Source: Limnobacter litoralis (GTDB taxonomy: Bacteria > Pseudomonadota > Gammaproteobacteria > Burkholderiales > Burkholderiaceae_B). Taken from it: a stretch of DNA of 64,000 nt. The notes below the pieces were generated by a model. The model was not told where the DNA came from and made no database searches. It was given only the letters and a program-made list of their open reading frames with translations. The stretch's first letter is position 1. Each line of letters starts with the position of its first letter. The position numbers were made by a program, and so were the translations under genes. Location of the stretch: positions 170,709 to 234,708 of the forward strand of contig NZ_BSOJ01000009.1 in NCBI RefSeq assembly GCF_030160455.1, read 5' to 3'. Shown here one piece after another: positions 8,821 to 18,453 of this stretch.

Positions 8821-8844
8821 TACAGACAGTGCAATGCCTTCGAG

Positions 8845-11685
8845 TTAGTTGGCAGACTGGCGATATTCAGGTTTGGTTTCAACCAGCACCAGGTTCTCGC
8901 TGTCGATCTTGATGGCGGGCTTGCGAAGGCGCGGCGTGCGCTCTTGCTTTGGCTCGGCAGCAAGTCGGCTTTGAACAACAGACCACTTTTCACGATCTGT
9001 TTCAACCCAAAGCATGCCCGCTGCACTCACCACATCCAGCAAGTTAACCGCCGGTTCCACTGGCTTTGCCGGAGTCGCTTTCACTTCAGCAGCTTTGGCC
9101 TCTATGGCCACTGGTGCTTGGGTAAGCGCGGGTTCCGCGCTCAACTCGGTTGCTGAAGTGTCAATTGTTGCCACTTCGATGGCAGGCTCTGCCGCAGTCT
9201 CAACAACTTCAGGTGTGGATTGAACAACCGGGGCCACCTCGACCATTGCAGGCTCGACGGAGGCGATTGCTGGTGTCACCGGTACCTCAGCGGCTTCCTG
9301 GACGACTGCCTCATTGGACTCGGACGCGGCCTCGCCCTGAGATTCTGCCTGTTGCTCGGTGCCTTGATCATCCTGACCTGTGCGACCACCGCGACGGCGG
9401 CGGCGACGGCGACGTGGCTCGCCAGATTCGCCATCGGCGTTTGCGCGCTCTTCTGGGCCGTAAGAAACGGTTTCAGCAATCTTGTTGGCCAGTTCCTCTT
9501 CGGCTGATTCGACGTTGTCGGTTGATCCGGCCGTGTTTTGGTCAACGGCGGCGTTAATTGCACTTTCATCGCCTTGCATGCGACCACTTCCGCGACCGCC
9601 GCGCCTGCTTCTTCTGCGGCGGTTCTGCTGGCTGCGTTCTCCGGCTTCACCTTGGTCATCGGCGCCAGCCTGTGGCTGAATGCCCTCGGCCACGTTGATT
9701 TCAGTCACTTTTGACTCGGAGGACCGCTGTTGATCGCCTTGACGATTTCTGTCTCCGCGCTGAGGGCGTTGGTTGCGTCCGCCTTCGGACGATCCGCCGT
9801 CTGCAGCAGCAGACTGCCCAGTCGGTAAGGCTTCTTCGTCACGGTTGCGCTGGCCACCACGTCTGCGGTTGCGGTTTCTGTTGTTGCGATCAGCGTTGCG
9901 TTCACCCTGATTGGCGGAGGGCCTTGGCGAACTGACTACCGGTGCAGGCAGTGCTGCTGCGGCTGGTTTGCTGTCTCGTTTGAACCACGCCATGATTCGT
10001 TCGAACAGGGTGGGTTTGGCCTCCAGTGCAGGCGTAACCGGTGTTTCCTTGGGTTTGCGCTCTGTGTGGGCTGGGGCTGGTACAGCAGGGATGATTCCCT
10101 TGATCATGGCCTCTTGGCGCTTGCTTCCGGCCTCTTCGACCTTCTTGTCATAGTAAGAAGGCTCTTCTTTGGCGGTGACCAGATCAAAGCTTGAACGGGA
10201 ATCTTCCAGACGATCGTCGTCGTGGCGAATGCGCGAAACCTCGTAATGCGGCGTTTCCAGGTGCTTGTTGGGCAGCAGCAGAATCGACACTTTCAGGCGC
10301 GCCTCCAGTTTGTAAATTTCAGAGCGCTTCTCGTTAAGCAAGAAGGTGGCCACGTCCACAGGCACTTGGGCATGCAGGGCAGCTGTGCCTTCTTTCATGG
10401 CTTCTTCTTGGAGAATACGAAGCACATGCAGGGCGGTGCTTTCGGTGTCACGAATGACGCCGGTGCCATTGCAACGTGGACAGGTGGTGTGTGAACCCTC
10501 GTTCAGGGCAGGGCGAATGCGCTGACGGCTCAGTTCCATCAAACCAAAACGGCTGATCTTGCCCATTTGCACGCGTGCACGGTCAAAATGCAAGGCGTCT
10601 TTAACGCGTTGCTCCACTTCTTTCTGATTGTTGGCCTTCTCCATGTCGATGAAGTCGATCACAATCAGGCCACCCAGGTCGCGCAGGCGTAGCTGACGTG
10701 CTACCTCGTCTGCGGCTTCCAGGTTGGTTTTCAGGGCTGTGTCTTCGATGTCTGCGCCTCGGGTGGATCGCGCAGAGTTCACGTCGATGGAGACCAAGGC
10801 TTCAGTGTGGTCAATCACGATTGCACCGCCCGAGGGCAGTGGCACCATCCGGCTGTAGGCCGTTTCGATTTGATGTTCGATCTGGAAGCGGGAGAACAGC
10901 GGGATGTCATCGCGATAGCGTTTGACCAGATGCATCATGTCGGGCATGACGTGCTGCATGAACTGTTTGGCCTGCTCATAGATATCATCCGTGTCGATCA
11001 GTACTTCACCGATGTCGGGGTGAAAGTAATCACGGATGGCGCGGATAACCAGACTGGATTCTTGATAGATCAGGAACGCACCGTTGGCCGACTTTCCGGC
11101 GCCGTCAATGGCATTCCACAGTTGGAGCAGGTAATTCAAGTCCCACTGCAACTCTTCGACAGAACGGCCAATACCGGCTGTTCGGGCGATGATGGACATA
11201 CCCTTGGGGTATTCCAGTTTGTCCAGGGCTTCACGTAGTTCTTGACGCTCTTCGCCTTCGATTCGGCGTGAAACACCGCCGCCGCGAGGATTGTTCGGCA
11301 TCAGAACCAAATAGCGGCCGGCAAGCGAGATAAACGTGGTCAGGGCTGCGCCCTTGTTGCCACGTTCTTCTTTTTCGACTTGCACCAGCAATTCCTGGCC
11401 TTCCGTGATGGCTTCCTGGATTTTTGCCCGACTGACATCGCTGCCGTCTTTGAAATACTGTCGTGAAATTTCCTTGAAAGGCAGAAAACCGTGACGGTCT
11501 TCGCCGTAGTTGACGAAACAAGCCTCAAGACTGGGCTCTACACGGGTGATAACCCCTTTGTAGATGTTGCTTTTGCGTTGTTCACGCCCGGCGGTTTCAA
11601 TGTCGATGTCGATCAGGCGTTGGCCGTCGACGATGGCAACCCGCAGCTCTTCAGCGTGGGTTGCGTTAAATAACATGCGCTTCAT
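8845..11685 (-). CDS. rne: Ribonuclease E
   Basis: An endoribonuclease of 946 residues for rRNA processing and mRNA decay at the inner membrane. The N-terminal half is conserved: S1 domain from about residue 36, catalytic Asp301 in [12 protein letters not shown] and Asp344 in VIDFIDME, equivalent to E. coli D303 and D346, and the zinc-link CPRCNGTG near 402. The C-terminal half is low-complexity, with three or more Arg-rich patches (such as [11 protein letters not shown] and [10 protein letters not shown]) and Ala/Glu/Val-rich linkers, the usual degradosome scaffold. ATG at 11685 was chosen because GGAG lies five bases upstream; GTG at 11691 overlaps this site. Confidence 0.96.
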   Translation of the reverse strand: MKRMLFNATHAEELRVAIVDGQRLIDIDIETAGREQRKSNIYKGVITRVEPSLEACFVNYGEDRHGFLPFKEISRQYFKDGSDVSRAKIQEAITEGQELLVQVEKEERGNKGAALTTFISLAGRYLVLMPNNPRGGGVSRRIEGEERQELREALDKLEYPKGMSIIARTAGIGRSVEELQWDLNYLLQLWNAIDGAGKSANGAFLIYQESSLVIRAIRDYFHPDIGEVLIDTDDIYEQAKQFMQHVMPDMMHLVKRYRDDIPLFSRFQIEHQIETAYSRMVPLPSGGAIVIDHTEALVSIDVNSARSTRGADIEDTALKTNLEAADEVARQLRLRDLGGLIVIDFIDMEKANNQKEVEQRVKDALHFDRARVQMGKISRFGLMELSRQRIRPALNEGSHTTCPRCNGTGVIRDTESTALHVLRILQEEAMKEGTAALHAQVPVDVATFLLNEKRSEIYKLEARLKVSILLLPNKHLETPHYEVSRIRHDDDRLEDSRSSFDLVTAKEEPSYYDKKVEEAGSKRQEAMIKGIIPAVPAPAHTERKPKETPVTPALEAKPTLFERIMAWFKRDSKPAAAALPAPVVSSPRPSANQGERNADRNNRNRNRRRGGQRNRDEEALPTGQSAAADGGSSEGGRNQRPQRGDRNRQGDQQRSSESKVTEINVAEGIQPQAGADDQGEAGERSQQNRRRRSRRGGRGSGRMQGDESAINAAVDQNTAGSTDNVESAEEELANKIAETVSYGPEERANADGESGEPRRRRRRRRGGRTGQDDQGTEQQAESQGEAASESNEAVVQEAAEVPVTPAIASVEPAMVEVAPVVQSTPEVVETAAEPAIEVATIDTSATELSAEPALTQAPVAIEAKAAEVKATPAKPVEPAVNLLDVVSAAGMLWVETDREKWSVVQSRLAAEPKQERTPRLRKPAIKIDSENLVLVETKPEYRQSAN

Positions 11686-12097
11686 GCACACTCCAAAGCA
11701 CCAGTGGTGCGAAAAGGAGATGCCGGAAAAGTGGAATGCAGCAGAAAGACTGATTGCAGGAGGGCCAAGCGGTCAGGCGACGGTAAGCGCCTGAGAAATC
11801 ACCAAAACAATTTGTAAAAACAATAACATTGGTTTGACGCACACCGGATGGGGTGTTCGCGTGAATTTGCCTTCTCATAACCCAAAGCGGTGTGTTCTAC
11901 TCGCTCTGGGGCAATAAATCTTTCAATTGCCAAGGCGGGCGTAAAGCCTCGCGCCTCTTTTCCGAACATCATCATCGCCATCCAGGGTTGGCGATAAACC
12001 CGTTTACAATAGGTTGTTGCGCTGAACTGTTTTACTCGTTTTTACAGCGATTGCAATCAACGCACTTGATTATATGCCGAACATCTTCAATTGGTAA
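11686..12097 (-). promoter_or_regulatory. rne promoter and long 5' leader
   Basis: This gap of about 420 bases holds no convincing gene. On the minus strand TTACCA (12092-12097) and TATAAT (12069-12074) are 17 bases apart and form a good sigma-70 promoter. Transcription from about 12062 would give a leader of roughly 375 nt before the rne ATG. It contains a hairpin with 7-bp arms, TCAGGCG and CGCCTGA (11773-11794). E. coli rne also has a leader of about 360 nt through which RNase E controls its own message; whether this leader does the same is inference. Confidence 0.6.
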
Positions 12098-12106
12098 AAC
12101 AAAGAA

Positions 12107-13114
12107 TTGAAAACACAGGAAAAACCCAATCCCGATCACGCAATAGTGCTTGAAATTGATGAAAACTCTCAAGATCAGCGTATCGACAACTTCCTGGTCA
12201 AGATTTGCAAAGGTGTGCCAAAGGCGCATTTGTTTAGAATCATCCGGTCCGGAGAGGTGCGGGTCAACAGCAAACGGGTGGAGGCCAAGCACAAACTCGG
12301 AGTGGGCGACAAAGTTCGAATTCCACCAATTAAAACATTGGTAGATCAAACACCTGAAGGAAACACTTCGGGTAATGTCCAGAATTTGGACAGATTGGCT
12401 CGTTCGGCCGAGTCCATTCCGATCCTGTTTGAGGATGATCATTTGCTGGTGATCAACAAGCCCTCAGGCACAGCCGTTCACGGTGGCTCTGGCGTTTCCC
12501 TCGGCATTATTGAGCAAATGCGCGCACTTGCACGATTTAATTCAATCCAGTTAGAGCTGGTTCATCGGATAGACCGAGAAACCTCTGGTGTTTTGATCAT
12601 TGCAAAAAAACGCAGCGCGCTCAGGGCCTTGCAAGCACAACTTCGAGAAAGATCCTGGAAAAAGTACTACCAGACGCTGGTGCTGGGGCGTTGGCCAAAA
12701 TCGCTGAATCGCGTTGAGTTGTCTTTGACCAAGGTGCAGGGCGGTGAGAATGAAAAAAAGGTGTTTGTTGATCCCGGTGGAGACAAAGCAATCACTTTAT
12801 TCAAGCCGATTCAATGCTTTAGCTCTTTTAACTCAGATTTTACCTTGTTGCAGGCACAAATTTTGACTGGCAGAACCCACCAGATTCGTGTGCACACCAG
12901 TGCAAGTGGTTTTCCGATTGCGGGTGACGATCGATACGGCGATTTTGCGACGAACAAATATCTTGTCAAATTCGGGTTGAAGCGCATGTTTTTGCACGCC
13001 GCGCGGATCCAGCTGGTGCATCCGGCCACGAACGAAACTATAGTGCTGGAGGCTCCGCTTGCGCCGGAGCTCGAAAAATTTATTCAGTCTTTGGACAGGG
13101 CAGATTCAAAATGA
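12107..13114 (+). CDS. rluC: Ribosomal large subunit pseudouridine synthase C
   Basis: A 335-residue enzyme that makes pseudouridine in 23S rRNA, in E. coli at positions 955, 2504 and 2580. An S4 RNA-binding domain (about residues 20-90) is followed by the RluA-type catalytic domain. The catalytic Asp is residue 156 in HRIDRETSG, and GRTHQIRVH (near 260) is the second family motif. The listed start is TTG without a strong ribosome-binding site; GTG at 12146 is the nearest alternative, but the TTG start gives the normal length. The gene lies next to rne in opposite orientation, as in many proteobacteria. Confidence 0.93.
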   Translation: MKTQEKPNPDHAIVLEIDENSQDQRIDNFLVKICKGVPKAHLFRIIRSGEVRVNSKRVEAKHKLGVGDKVRIPPIKTLVDQTPEGNTSGNVQNLDRLARSAESIPILFEDDHLLVINKPSGTAVHGGSGVSLGIIEQMRALARFNSIQLELVHRIDRETSGVLIIAKKRSALRALQAQLRERSWKKYYQTLVLGRWPKSLNRVELSLTKVQGGENEKKVFVDPGGDKAITLFKPIQCFSSFNSDFTLLQAQILTGRTHQIRVHTSASGFPIAGDDRYGDFATNKYLVKFGLKRMFLHAARIQLVHPATNETIVLEAPLAPELEKFIQSLDRADSK

Positions 13115-13776
13115 AGTACAAAATGGTTGTGTTTGACTGGGATGGCACCATTCTGGATTCCACGGGGGCAATCACACGGGCCATACAACGCTCTTGCGTC
13201 GATGTGGGGCTACCCGATCCCGGGCCTGAAATTGCGTCCTACGTCATTGGTTTGGGTTTGAGTGATGCCCTCAGGCATGCTGCACCCGGTGCCACCGACG
13301 CCCAAATTAAAGGTTTGGTCGAGGGTTATCGTCGCCATTACCTGGCAACCGACCACGAATTGCAGATTTTTGATGGGGTGGTTCCCTTATTACAGGCCTT
13401 GAACGAGCGGGGTGTTTTGTGCACGGTCGCCACCGGCAAAAGCAGGCAAGGTCTGAACCGTGCCATGGCGCAATCGGGCACTGGTCGGTATTTTTCAGCG
13501 TCCCGTTGCGCCGACGAATGCTTCAGCAAGCCACACCCTCAAATGTTGCATGAACTGATGGCCGAATTCGCCCTTGAACCCGAAGACCTCGTGATGATTG
13601 GCGATACAACGCACGATCTTCAGATGGCTCAGTCCGCCGGTGTACACTCGGTCGCGGTTCAGTCTGGCGCCCACACGCCAGCCTTGTTGGCCACCGTGCC
13701 GCATTTGATTGCTTTTCCGTCTATTAACGAAGCAGCCCCCTGGTTAATTAACAACGTCAGAAAATTTGAACAGTGA
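13111..13776 (+). CDS. HAD-family hydrolase, phosphoglycolate phosphatase-like
   Basis: A 221-residue haloacid dehalogenase-type phosphatase. Motif I is DWDGTILDST (nucleophile Asp9), motif II lies in VATGKSR, and motif III/IV is the conserved KPHPQMLHELM plus MIGDTTHDLQMA. The cap domain is inserted after motif I, as in subfamily IA (Gph/PGP-like). The substrate cannot be set from sequence. The ATGA overlap with rluC and the GTGA overlap with the next gene show a tightly coupled cluster. Confidence 0.88.
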   Translation: MKYKMVVFDWDGTILDSTGAITRAIQRSCVDVGLPDPGPEIASYVIGLGLSDALRHAAPGATDAQIKGLVEGYRRHYLATDHELQIFDGVVPLLQALNERGVLCTVATGKSRQGLNRAMAQSGTGRYFSASRCADECFSKPHPQMLHELMAEFALEPEDLVMIGDTTHDLQMAQSAGVHSVAVQSGAHTPALLATVPHLIAFPSINEAAPWLINNVRKFEQ

Positions 13777-14159
13777 CAGAAATGAGTGAAATTAAGGTTT
13801 GCAACTCGGAAGATTTGCAGGAAGGCGGAATGGCCTATCGATTCAATGTACTCTACAACGGGGAGTCCACCAGCGCGTTTGTTGTGCGGGTGGACAACGA
13901 AGTGCGTAGCTTCTTGAATCGTTGTTCGCATGTGCCAGTCGAGATGGACTGGAATTATGGCGAGTTTCTGGATGACTCGGGTCGAGTCATCGTGTGCGCA
14001 ACCCACGGTGCGAATTACGACGCCACGGACGGGCAGTGTCTGGGTGGTCCTTGTGCCGGGTCCCCTTTGGTGCGTCTCCATGTTTCGGAGCGAGCCGGCG
14101 AAGTATTCTGGAAGCCTGCTGACCTTGTGACAGTGCCGCCAGAAGGCATTGAAGACTAG
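13773..14159 (+). CDS. Rieske [2Fe-2S] domain protein
   Basis: A stand-alone soluble Rieske domain of 128 residues. The cluster ligands are Cys51-x-His53 in CSHVPVE and Cys75-x2-His78 in CATHGANYD, followed by the GGPC loop that closes the cluster-binding site. There is no oxygenase catalytic domain, so this is a ferredoxin-type protein whose partner is unknown. GTG at 13773 overlaps the HAD stop; ATG at 13782 is the alternative start. Similar small Rieske genes sit between gph-like and sppA-like genes in other Burkholderiales. Confidence 0.88.
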   Translation: MTEMSEIKVCNSEDLQEGGMAYRFNVLYNGESTSAFVVRVDNEVRSFLNRCSHVPVEMDWNYGEFLDDSGRVIVCATHGANYDATDGQCLGGPCAGSPLVRLHVSERAGEVFWKPADLVTVPPEGIED

Positions 14160-14182
14160 ATTTAACAAAGGATTAGAAGTTC

Positions 14183-15154
14183 ATGGACTCTAAAAAAGAC
14201 GACAACTGGGAACGCAATCTGATTGAGAAGCTGGCTCAGTCCGCTTTGACCGAGCAGAAGCGCAAGCGACGTTGGGGAATATTCTTTAAATTGCTGGGCT
14301 TTGGCTACCTGGGCGTTATTTTGTATTCGTCGCTGATCGGGTTTAAGACAAGCCAGGCCATCGATGTGGGTCCGCATGTTGCCAGGGTCGAATTAACCGG
14401 TGAAATCGGTGCAAAAACACAGGCCAATGCTGATCAGATCAATGCCAGCCTTCGGGATGCATTTGAAGATTCAAACGCAGTGGGCGTGATTCTTGAAATC
14501 AACAGCCCGGGCGGCAGCCCGGTTCAAGCCGGTCAAATTAACGACGAGATCGGTCGTCTTCGTAAAAAGTATCCCAAGAAACAATTGATCGCTGTGGTGG
14601 ATGACATTTGTGCGTCAGGCGCCTACTACGTTGCGGCGGCAGCCGACAAGATCTACGTCGATAAGGCAAGTCTGGTCGGTTCCATCGGTGTCATCATGAA
14701 CGGTTTTGGATTTACCGACGCCATGCAAAAGCTCGGTATTGAGCGCCGAATGATTACTGCCGGCGAGAACAAAGGGTTTCTCGATCCATTCAGCAAGGAA
14801 GTGCCTTATCAGATCGAATTTGCCAAACAAATGGTTGCGCAAATTCATCAGCAATTCATTGATGTCGTGAAAAAGGGCAGGGGTGATCGACTCAAGTCTG
14901 ACCCTGAGCTTTTTTCCGGACTGGTCTGGACGGGTGAAAAGAGCATTGAACTCGGCCTGGCTGACGCCACTGGCTCAGTGGGCAGTGTGGCCCGTGACGT
15001 ATTTAAAACTGACAAGGTAGTTGATTACACCTATCAGGAATCATTCGCCGAACGGGTTGCCAAAACCGTGGGCGTCGAGTTCGGACGTGCGATTGGCTCC
15101 TCTTTCATGGCTGGTCTATTCCAAACCATGAACGACCAAACCGTGGTGCGTTAA
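14183..15154 (+). CDS. S49-family membrane peptidase (SppA-like)
   Basis: A 323-residue signal peptide peptidase-like protease. One transmembrane segment near residues 34-52 follows a Lys/Arg-rich cytoplasmic tail, so the catalytic domain should face the periplasm. The core contains INSPGGSPVQAG (near 110) and the nucleophile region DDICASGAYYVAAAADK (Ser near 152), with the general-base Lys expected beyond residue 200. The length matches single-domain SppA/SohB forms rather than the 600-residue E. coli SppA. AAGGA precedes the ATG. Confidence 0.9.
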   Translation: MDSKKDDNWERNLIEKLAQSALTEQKRKRRWGIFFKLLGFGYLGVILYSSLIGFKTSQAIDVGPHVARVELTGEIGAKTQANADQINASLRDAFEDSNAVGVILEINSPGGSPVQAGQINDEIGRLRKKYPKKQLIAVVDDICASGAYYVAAAADKIYVDKASLVGSIGVIMNGFGFTDAMQKLGIERRMITAGENKGFLDPFSKEVPYQIEFAKQMVAQIHQQFIDVVKKGRGDRLKSDPELFSGLVWTGEKSIELGLADATGSVGSVARDVFKTDKVVDYTYQESFAERVAKTVGVEFGRAIGSSFMAGLFQTMNDQTVVR

Positions 15155-15864
15155 TTTTTTTGTGGCTTGCCTTGGGCGAGCCACAAAAACACGGTCGGCG
15201 TTTTGCCCAACTCAGGCTTGGTTTTTTTCCATTGGCCGACGGCTTTGGTGGTGATGCGCTGGCCTGCACCGGTCAGATCGGTGGCCACACACAAAGACGT
15301 GGATGGTTTCAGATTGTCTACAAGTGCGTCGAGAAACTTCTGGTTTCTGAACGGTGTTTCAATGGCGATTTGTGTGATGCCATTTTTCTCTGACAGGAAT
15401 TCAAGTTGCTGTATTGCCTGTGTTCGAGCCACACCATCGACGGGCAGATATCCATGAAAGTGAAAGTTTTGACCGTTCAGACCGCTTCCCATTAGCCCCA
15501 GCAATATCGCGCTTGGTCCAACCAGGGGCATGACCGGGCATTCATGTTGATGGGCAAGTTCGATCAACTCGGCACCTGGGTCAGCAACCCCTGGGCAGCC
15601 TGCGTCGCTCATCAGGCCGATGGGTTCACCATTTAATCCTCTTTGAATCAGTTGTTGGCGGGCGGCATGATCAAGCTGTTTGAGTTCGTAAATTTCAAGA
15701 TCCCGGACTGGAACCGGCATTTTAAAGATTTGCAGGGCCGCACGGGCCGGTTTTGCATTCTCGACAATCCAGATTTTGCACCCTTGAACTCTTGGAAGGT
15801 CTTCTGCCAATACTGACAAAGTGGGGGTTTCTTGGCTCAGTGGGCTTGGAATCAGGTAAAGCAT
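15151..15864 (-). CDS. RsmI-like SAM-dependent methyltransferase (tetrapyrrole methylase fold)
   Basis: A 237-residue protein of the RsmI/YraL side of the tetrapyrrole methylase superfamily. LYLIPSPLS at the start, GLMSDAGCPGVADPGAELI near residue 85 and PLVGPSAILLGLMGSGLNGQNFHFHGYLP near 120 are the SAM-binding motifs. RsmI methylates C1402 of 16S rRNA; this protein diverges enough to be a paralogue of unknown substrate. ATG at 15864 has GGGAG at a good distance, whereas the longer form from 15903 would overlap maf. Its stop shares the TTAA at 15151-15154 with the stop of the convergent peptidase gene. Confidence 0.85.
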   Translation of the reverse strand: MLYLIPSPLSQETPTLSVLAEDLPRVQGCKIWIVENAKPARAALQIFKMPVPVRDLEIYELKQLDHAARQQLIQRGLNGEPIGLMSDAGCPGVADPGAELIELAHQHECPVMPLVGPSAILLGLMGSGLNGQNFHFHGYLPVDGVARTQAIQQLEFLSEKNGITQIAIETPFRNQKFLDALVDNLKPSTSLCVATDLTGAGQRITTKAVGQWKKTKPELGKTPTVFLWLAQGKPQKN

Positions 15865-15889
15865 GCTACTCCCGAGGGCAGACTGTGGG

Positions 15890-16471
15890 TTAGGGCAGGG
15901 CAATGCCTGATTTTCGCAGGGCGTCTGACAAAGCGATGAGGGGCAAACCGATCAGCGCGGTTGGGTCGTCCGATTGAATGGATTTCAGCAACGCAATTCC
16001 CAGGCCTTCACTTTTTGCAGATCCCGCACAGTCGTAGGGTTGTTCAGCGAGCAGATATCGTTCTATTTCCGCCGGATTCAATTCCCGAAATTCAACTGTG
16101 GTGGGAATACAAAACTCGATCTGTGTGCCCGTCTCAAGGCAGCTGACACACACGGCCGTGTGAAACACGATCTTCTGGCCGCTCATTTCGTGCAATTGCT
16201 GCGTGGCCTTGTCGTGGGTGCCGGGTTTGCTGATGGCCTTTCCGTTGACGTCTGCCACCTGATCTGACCCGATCACGACAGCGGCTGGGTTTTCTCGGGC
16301 AATCACGCCAGCCTTTTCACGAGCAAGCCGAATGCAGTTTTGAAGAGGGGTTTCATTGGGAAGTACGGATTCGTCGATTTCCGGAGAAAAACAGTTGAAC
16401 GGGATCCGCAGCCTTTCCAGTAATTCACGGCGATATTTTGAGCTGGAGGCCAGTATTACTTGTCTGGTCAT
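15890..16471 (-). CDS. maf: Maf-like nucleotide pyrophosphatase
   Basis: A house-cleaning pyrophosphatase for non-canonical or pyrimidine nucleoside triphosphates, about 193 residues. The hallmark N-terminus ILASSSKYRRELLERL, the EIDE motif (PEIDESVLP), VVIGSDQV and the KP(G)THDKA segment are all present. The start at 16471 (MTRQVIL) is preferred over ATG at 16489, since Maf proteins begin directly at the ILASSS strand and the longer form would cover the -35 box of the divergent promoter. It is probably cotranscribed with the RsmI-like gene. Confidence 0.9.
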   Translation of the reverse strand: MTRQVILASSSKYRRELLERLRIPFNCFSPEIDESVLPNETPLQNCIRLAREKAGVIARENPAAVVIGSDQVADVNGKAISKPGTHDKATQQLHEMSGQKIVFHTAVCVSCLETGTQIEFCIPTTVEFRELNPAEIERYLLAEQPYDCAGSAKSEGLGIALLKSIQSDDPTALIGLPLIALSDALRKSGIALP

Positions 16472-16474
16472 GTC

Positions 16475-16510
16475 TTTACAGAAAGTCATTAGGCGCGTAT
16501 TATCGCGCGT
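16475..16510 (+). promoter_or_regulatory. Promoter of the yceD-rpmF-plsX-fab operon
   Basis: TTTACA (16475-16480) and TATTAT (16498-16503) are spaced by exactly 17 bases, 28 bases before the yceD ATG. The -10 box is flanked by a perfect inverted repeat, GCGCG at 16493-16497 and CGCGC at 16504-16508. The very G+C-rich stretch right after the -10 box resembles discriminators of growth-rate and ppGpp-controlled promoters. Confidence 0.65.
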
Positions 16511-16531
16511 TTCGTGCTTTGATATAAACGC

Positions 16532-17110
16532 ATGTCTCGTAAAGTGTCACAAAAAGAAGTAGTTGAATTTGACGCTTGGGCTTTTTGCCGTGCAGGCGGT
16601 ACAATATCGGGCTATCATGACGACCTTGATTTTCCTCGCCTGAAAAATGACCCGGAAATTACCGGTTTCAAAGTAATCGAGTGGCAAGTCAAAGGCTATT
16701 TAAACCGTCAGGGCGAGAGTGTTATTCACCTTGCTGGCGAGTTTGAAGCCGGTTTTCATTGCGTGGTTTGCGACGAGGTGGTCGTGCAGCGCATTGTGTT
16801 TGATCGCAAGTTGATTCTTGCCAAATCTGAGCAGCAAGCGGATGAGAAAGACCAGGAAATCGACGATGAAGACGTCGATTATGTGGCTTGTTCTGGTGTG
16901 GTCAATTTGAGAGACTGGCTGGAAGACGAGTTGTTGCTGGTTTGTCCGATGTTTCCCAAACACGACACATGCAGTAGCGAAGAACATGAGCAGTCTGGCT
17001 TGAGCGAAGTGAATGTCGAGCCAGGGGTGCAAAATGACGATGAGCCACCCAAGAAGGTTCATCGCCCCTTTGCCGATCTTGGGCAGTTGCTCAAAAAGGG
17101 CAAACAGTAA
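16532..17110 (+). CDS. YceD family protein (DUF177)
   Basis: This 192-residue acidic protein precedes rpmF, the usual place of yceD. The FHCVVCDEVVVQRIVFDRKLI segment near residue 75 and the DLRDWLEDELLLVCPMFPKH-like segment near 130 are the conserved core with paired cysteines. YceD proteins are linked to ribosome assembly, possibly 23S rRNA handling, but no reaction is known. An acidic insertion (EQQADEKDQEIDDEDVD) lies in the middle. First gene of the operon behind the promoter at 16475. Confidence 0.88.
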   Translation: MSRKVSQKEVVEFDAWAFCRAGGTISGYHDDLDFPRLKNDPEITGFKVIEWQVKGYLNRQGESVIHLAGEFEAGFHCVVCDEVVVQRIVFDRKLILAKSEQQADEKDQEIDDEDVDYVACSGVVNLRDWLEDELLLVCPMFPKHDTCSSEEHEQSGLSEVNVEPGVQNDDEPPKKVHRPFADLGQLLKKGKQ

Positions 17111-17131
17111 TTTTATTTATGGAGCTTTAAA

Positions 17132-17314
17132 ATGGCCGTTCAACAAAACAAAAAGTCACCTTCCAAGCGTGGCATGCACCGTTCACACCAAAATCTGACT
17201 GCGCCAACCTTGTCAGCCGATTCCGCCTCAGGTGAACTGCACCTGCGTCACCACATTAGCCCCAACGGCATGTACCGTGGCAAGAAAGTTGTCAAGACCA
17301 AATCCGAAGATTGA
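17132..17314 (+). CDS. rpmF: 50S ribosomal protein L32
   Basis: A 60-residue, strongly basic protein with the L32 pattern: [19 protein letters not shown] at the start and [21 protein letters not shown] near the end. The length matches the family. A TGGAG ribosome-binding site lies ten bases before the ATG. The location between yceD and plsX is the conserved bacterial order that couples ribosome and lipid synthesis. Confidence 0.97.
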   Translation: MAVQQNKKSPSKRGMHRSHQNLTAPTLSADSASGELHLRHHISPNGMYRGKKVVKTKSED

Positions 17315-17374
17315 TTGATTTCAAACGTCGGCAACGCAGTCAAGTTGCCTTGAAGACCTAAAGGGCTCGTTCTG

Positions 17375-18445
17375 ATGGTTCGCATTGCGATTGATTGCAT
17401 GGGAGGCGATCATGGCTTGTCGGTTACAGTTCCGGCATGCCTGCGCTTTCTGAAAGAGTTTGACGACGTACATTTGATTCTTGTGGGGCGCCAGCCCGAC
17501 ATTGAAGCTGCCCTTTTGAAAAAGAAGGCGCTTGAACACCCGCGCCTGACCATTCATCACGCCAGTGAAGTGGTGGAAATGGATGATCCGCCCGCCCAAG
17601 CGCTGCGCAACAAGAAAGACTCTTCCATTCGCGTGTGTGCCAACCTGGTCAAAGAGGGCCTTGCGTCTGCTTTTGTCAGCGCAGGCAACACCGGGGCATT
17701 AATGGCGATTTCCCGATTCGTGCTGAAAACGATGGACAGCATCGACAGACCGGCGATTGCCTCATCCTTACCCAATCAATTGGGTAAGGGCACTTTGATG
17801 CTCGACTTGGGTGCCAATGTGGATTGTGAGCCCGAGCATTTGTTTCAGTTCGGCGTGATGGGTTCTGCACTGGTGAAATGCACCGAAGGCATTGACAAGC
17901 CCACCGTTGGTCTGTTGAACATCGGTGAGGAAGTCATCAAGGGCAACGAGGTGGTCAAGAAAGCGGGCGAACTGCTTCGAGACAGTGAACTGAACTTCTA
18001 TGGTAACGTAGAGGGCAATGACATCTACAAAGGCACCACCGATGTCGTGGTGTGCGATGGGTTTGTGGGCAATGTTGCCCTTAAAACCTCCGAGGGCCTG
18101 GCACACATGCTGGGCGACATCATTAAAACAGAATTCAAAAAAGGGATCTGGCCCAAGGTTGCGGCAATGTTTGCCGCGCCGGTACTACTCCGATTCAAAA
18201 AGAGAGTGGACCCCAGGCGGTACAACGGTGCTGCCCTGCTGGGCTTGAAAGGGATTGTGATTAAAAGCCATGGCTCTGCGGATGCTTATGGGTTCTTCTT
18301 TGCCATCAAACGTGCGCACGACGCTGCCAATTCAAATCTGATTGACAGCATCCGCACAACGATGTCTCACTACGTTCGGCCAAAGGCAGAGGAGCGGCGT
18401 GGTGATGAGGTGCCCAATGATTCGCTGGAGACCAAAACCAATTAA
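17375..18445 (+). CDS. plsX: Phosphate acyltransferase PlsX
   Basis: This enzyme converts acyl-ACP and phosphate to acyl-phosphate, the donor for PlsY in the first step of phospholipid synthesis. It has 356 residues. The opening [21 protein letters not shown] near residue 107 and the [10 protein letters not shown] and [14 protein letters not shown] motifs are diagnostic. It acts at the inner face of the membrane. fabH follows after eight bases. Confidence 0.96.
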   Translation: MVRIAIDCMGGDHGLSVTVPACLRFLKEFDDVHLILVGRQPDIEAALLKKKALEHPRLTIHHASEVVEMDDPPAQALRNKKDSSIRVCANLVKEGLASAFVSAGNTGALMAISRFVLKTMDSIDRPAIASSLPNQLGKGTLMLDLGANVDCEPEHLFQFGVMGSALVKCTEGIDKPTVGLLNIGEEVIKGNEVVKKAGELLRDSELNFYGNVEGNDIYKGTTDVVVCDGFVGNVALKTSEGLAHMLGDIIKTEFKKGIWPKVAAMFAAPVLLRFKKRVDPRRYNGAALLGLKGIVIKSHGSADAYGFFFAIKRAHDAANSNLIDSIRTTMSHYVRPKAEERRGDEVPNDSLETKTN

Positions 18446-18453
18446 AGAGATGC

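Noticed and set aside
9500..10000. Repetitive Arg/Ala/Glu-coding DNA inside rne as a separate repeat element
   Set aside because: It is the low-complexity degradosome scaffold of RNase E in the correct frame, not a DNA repeat family.
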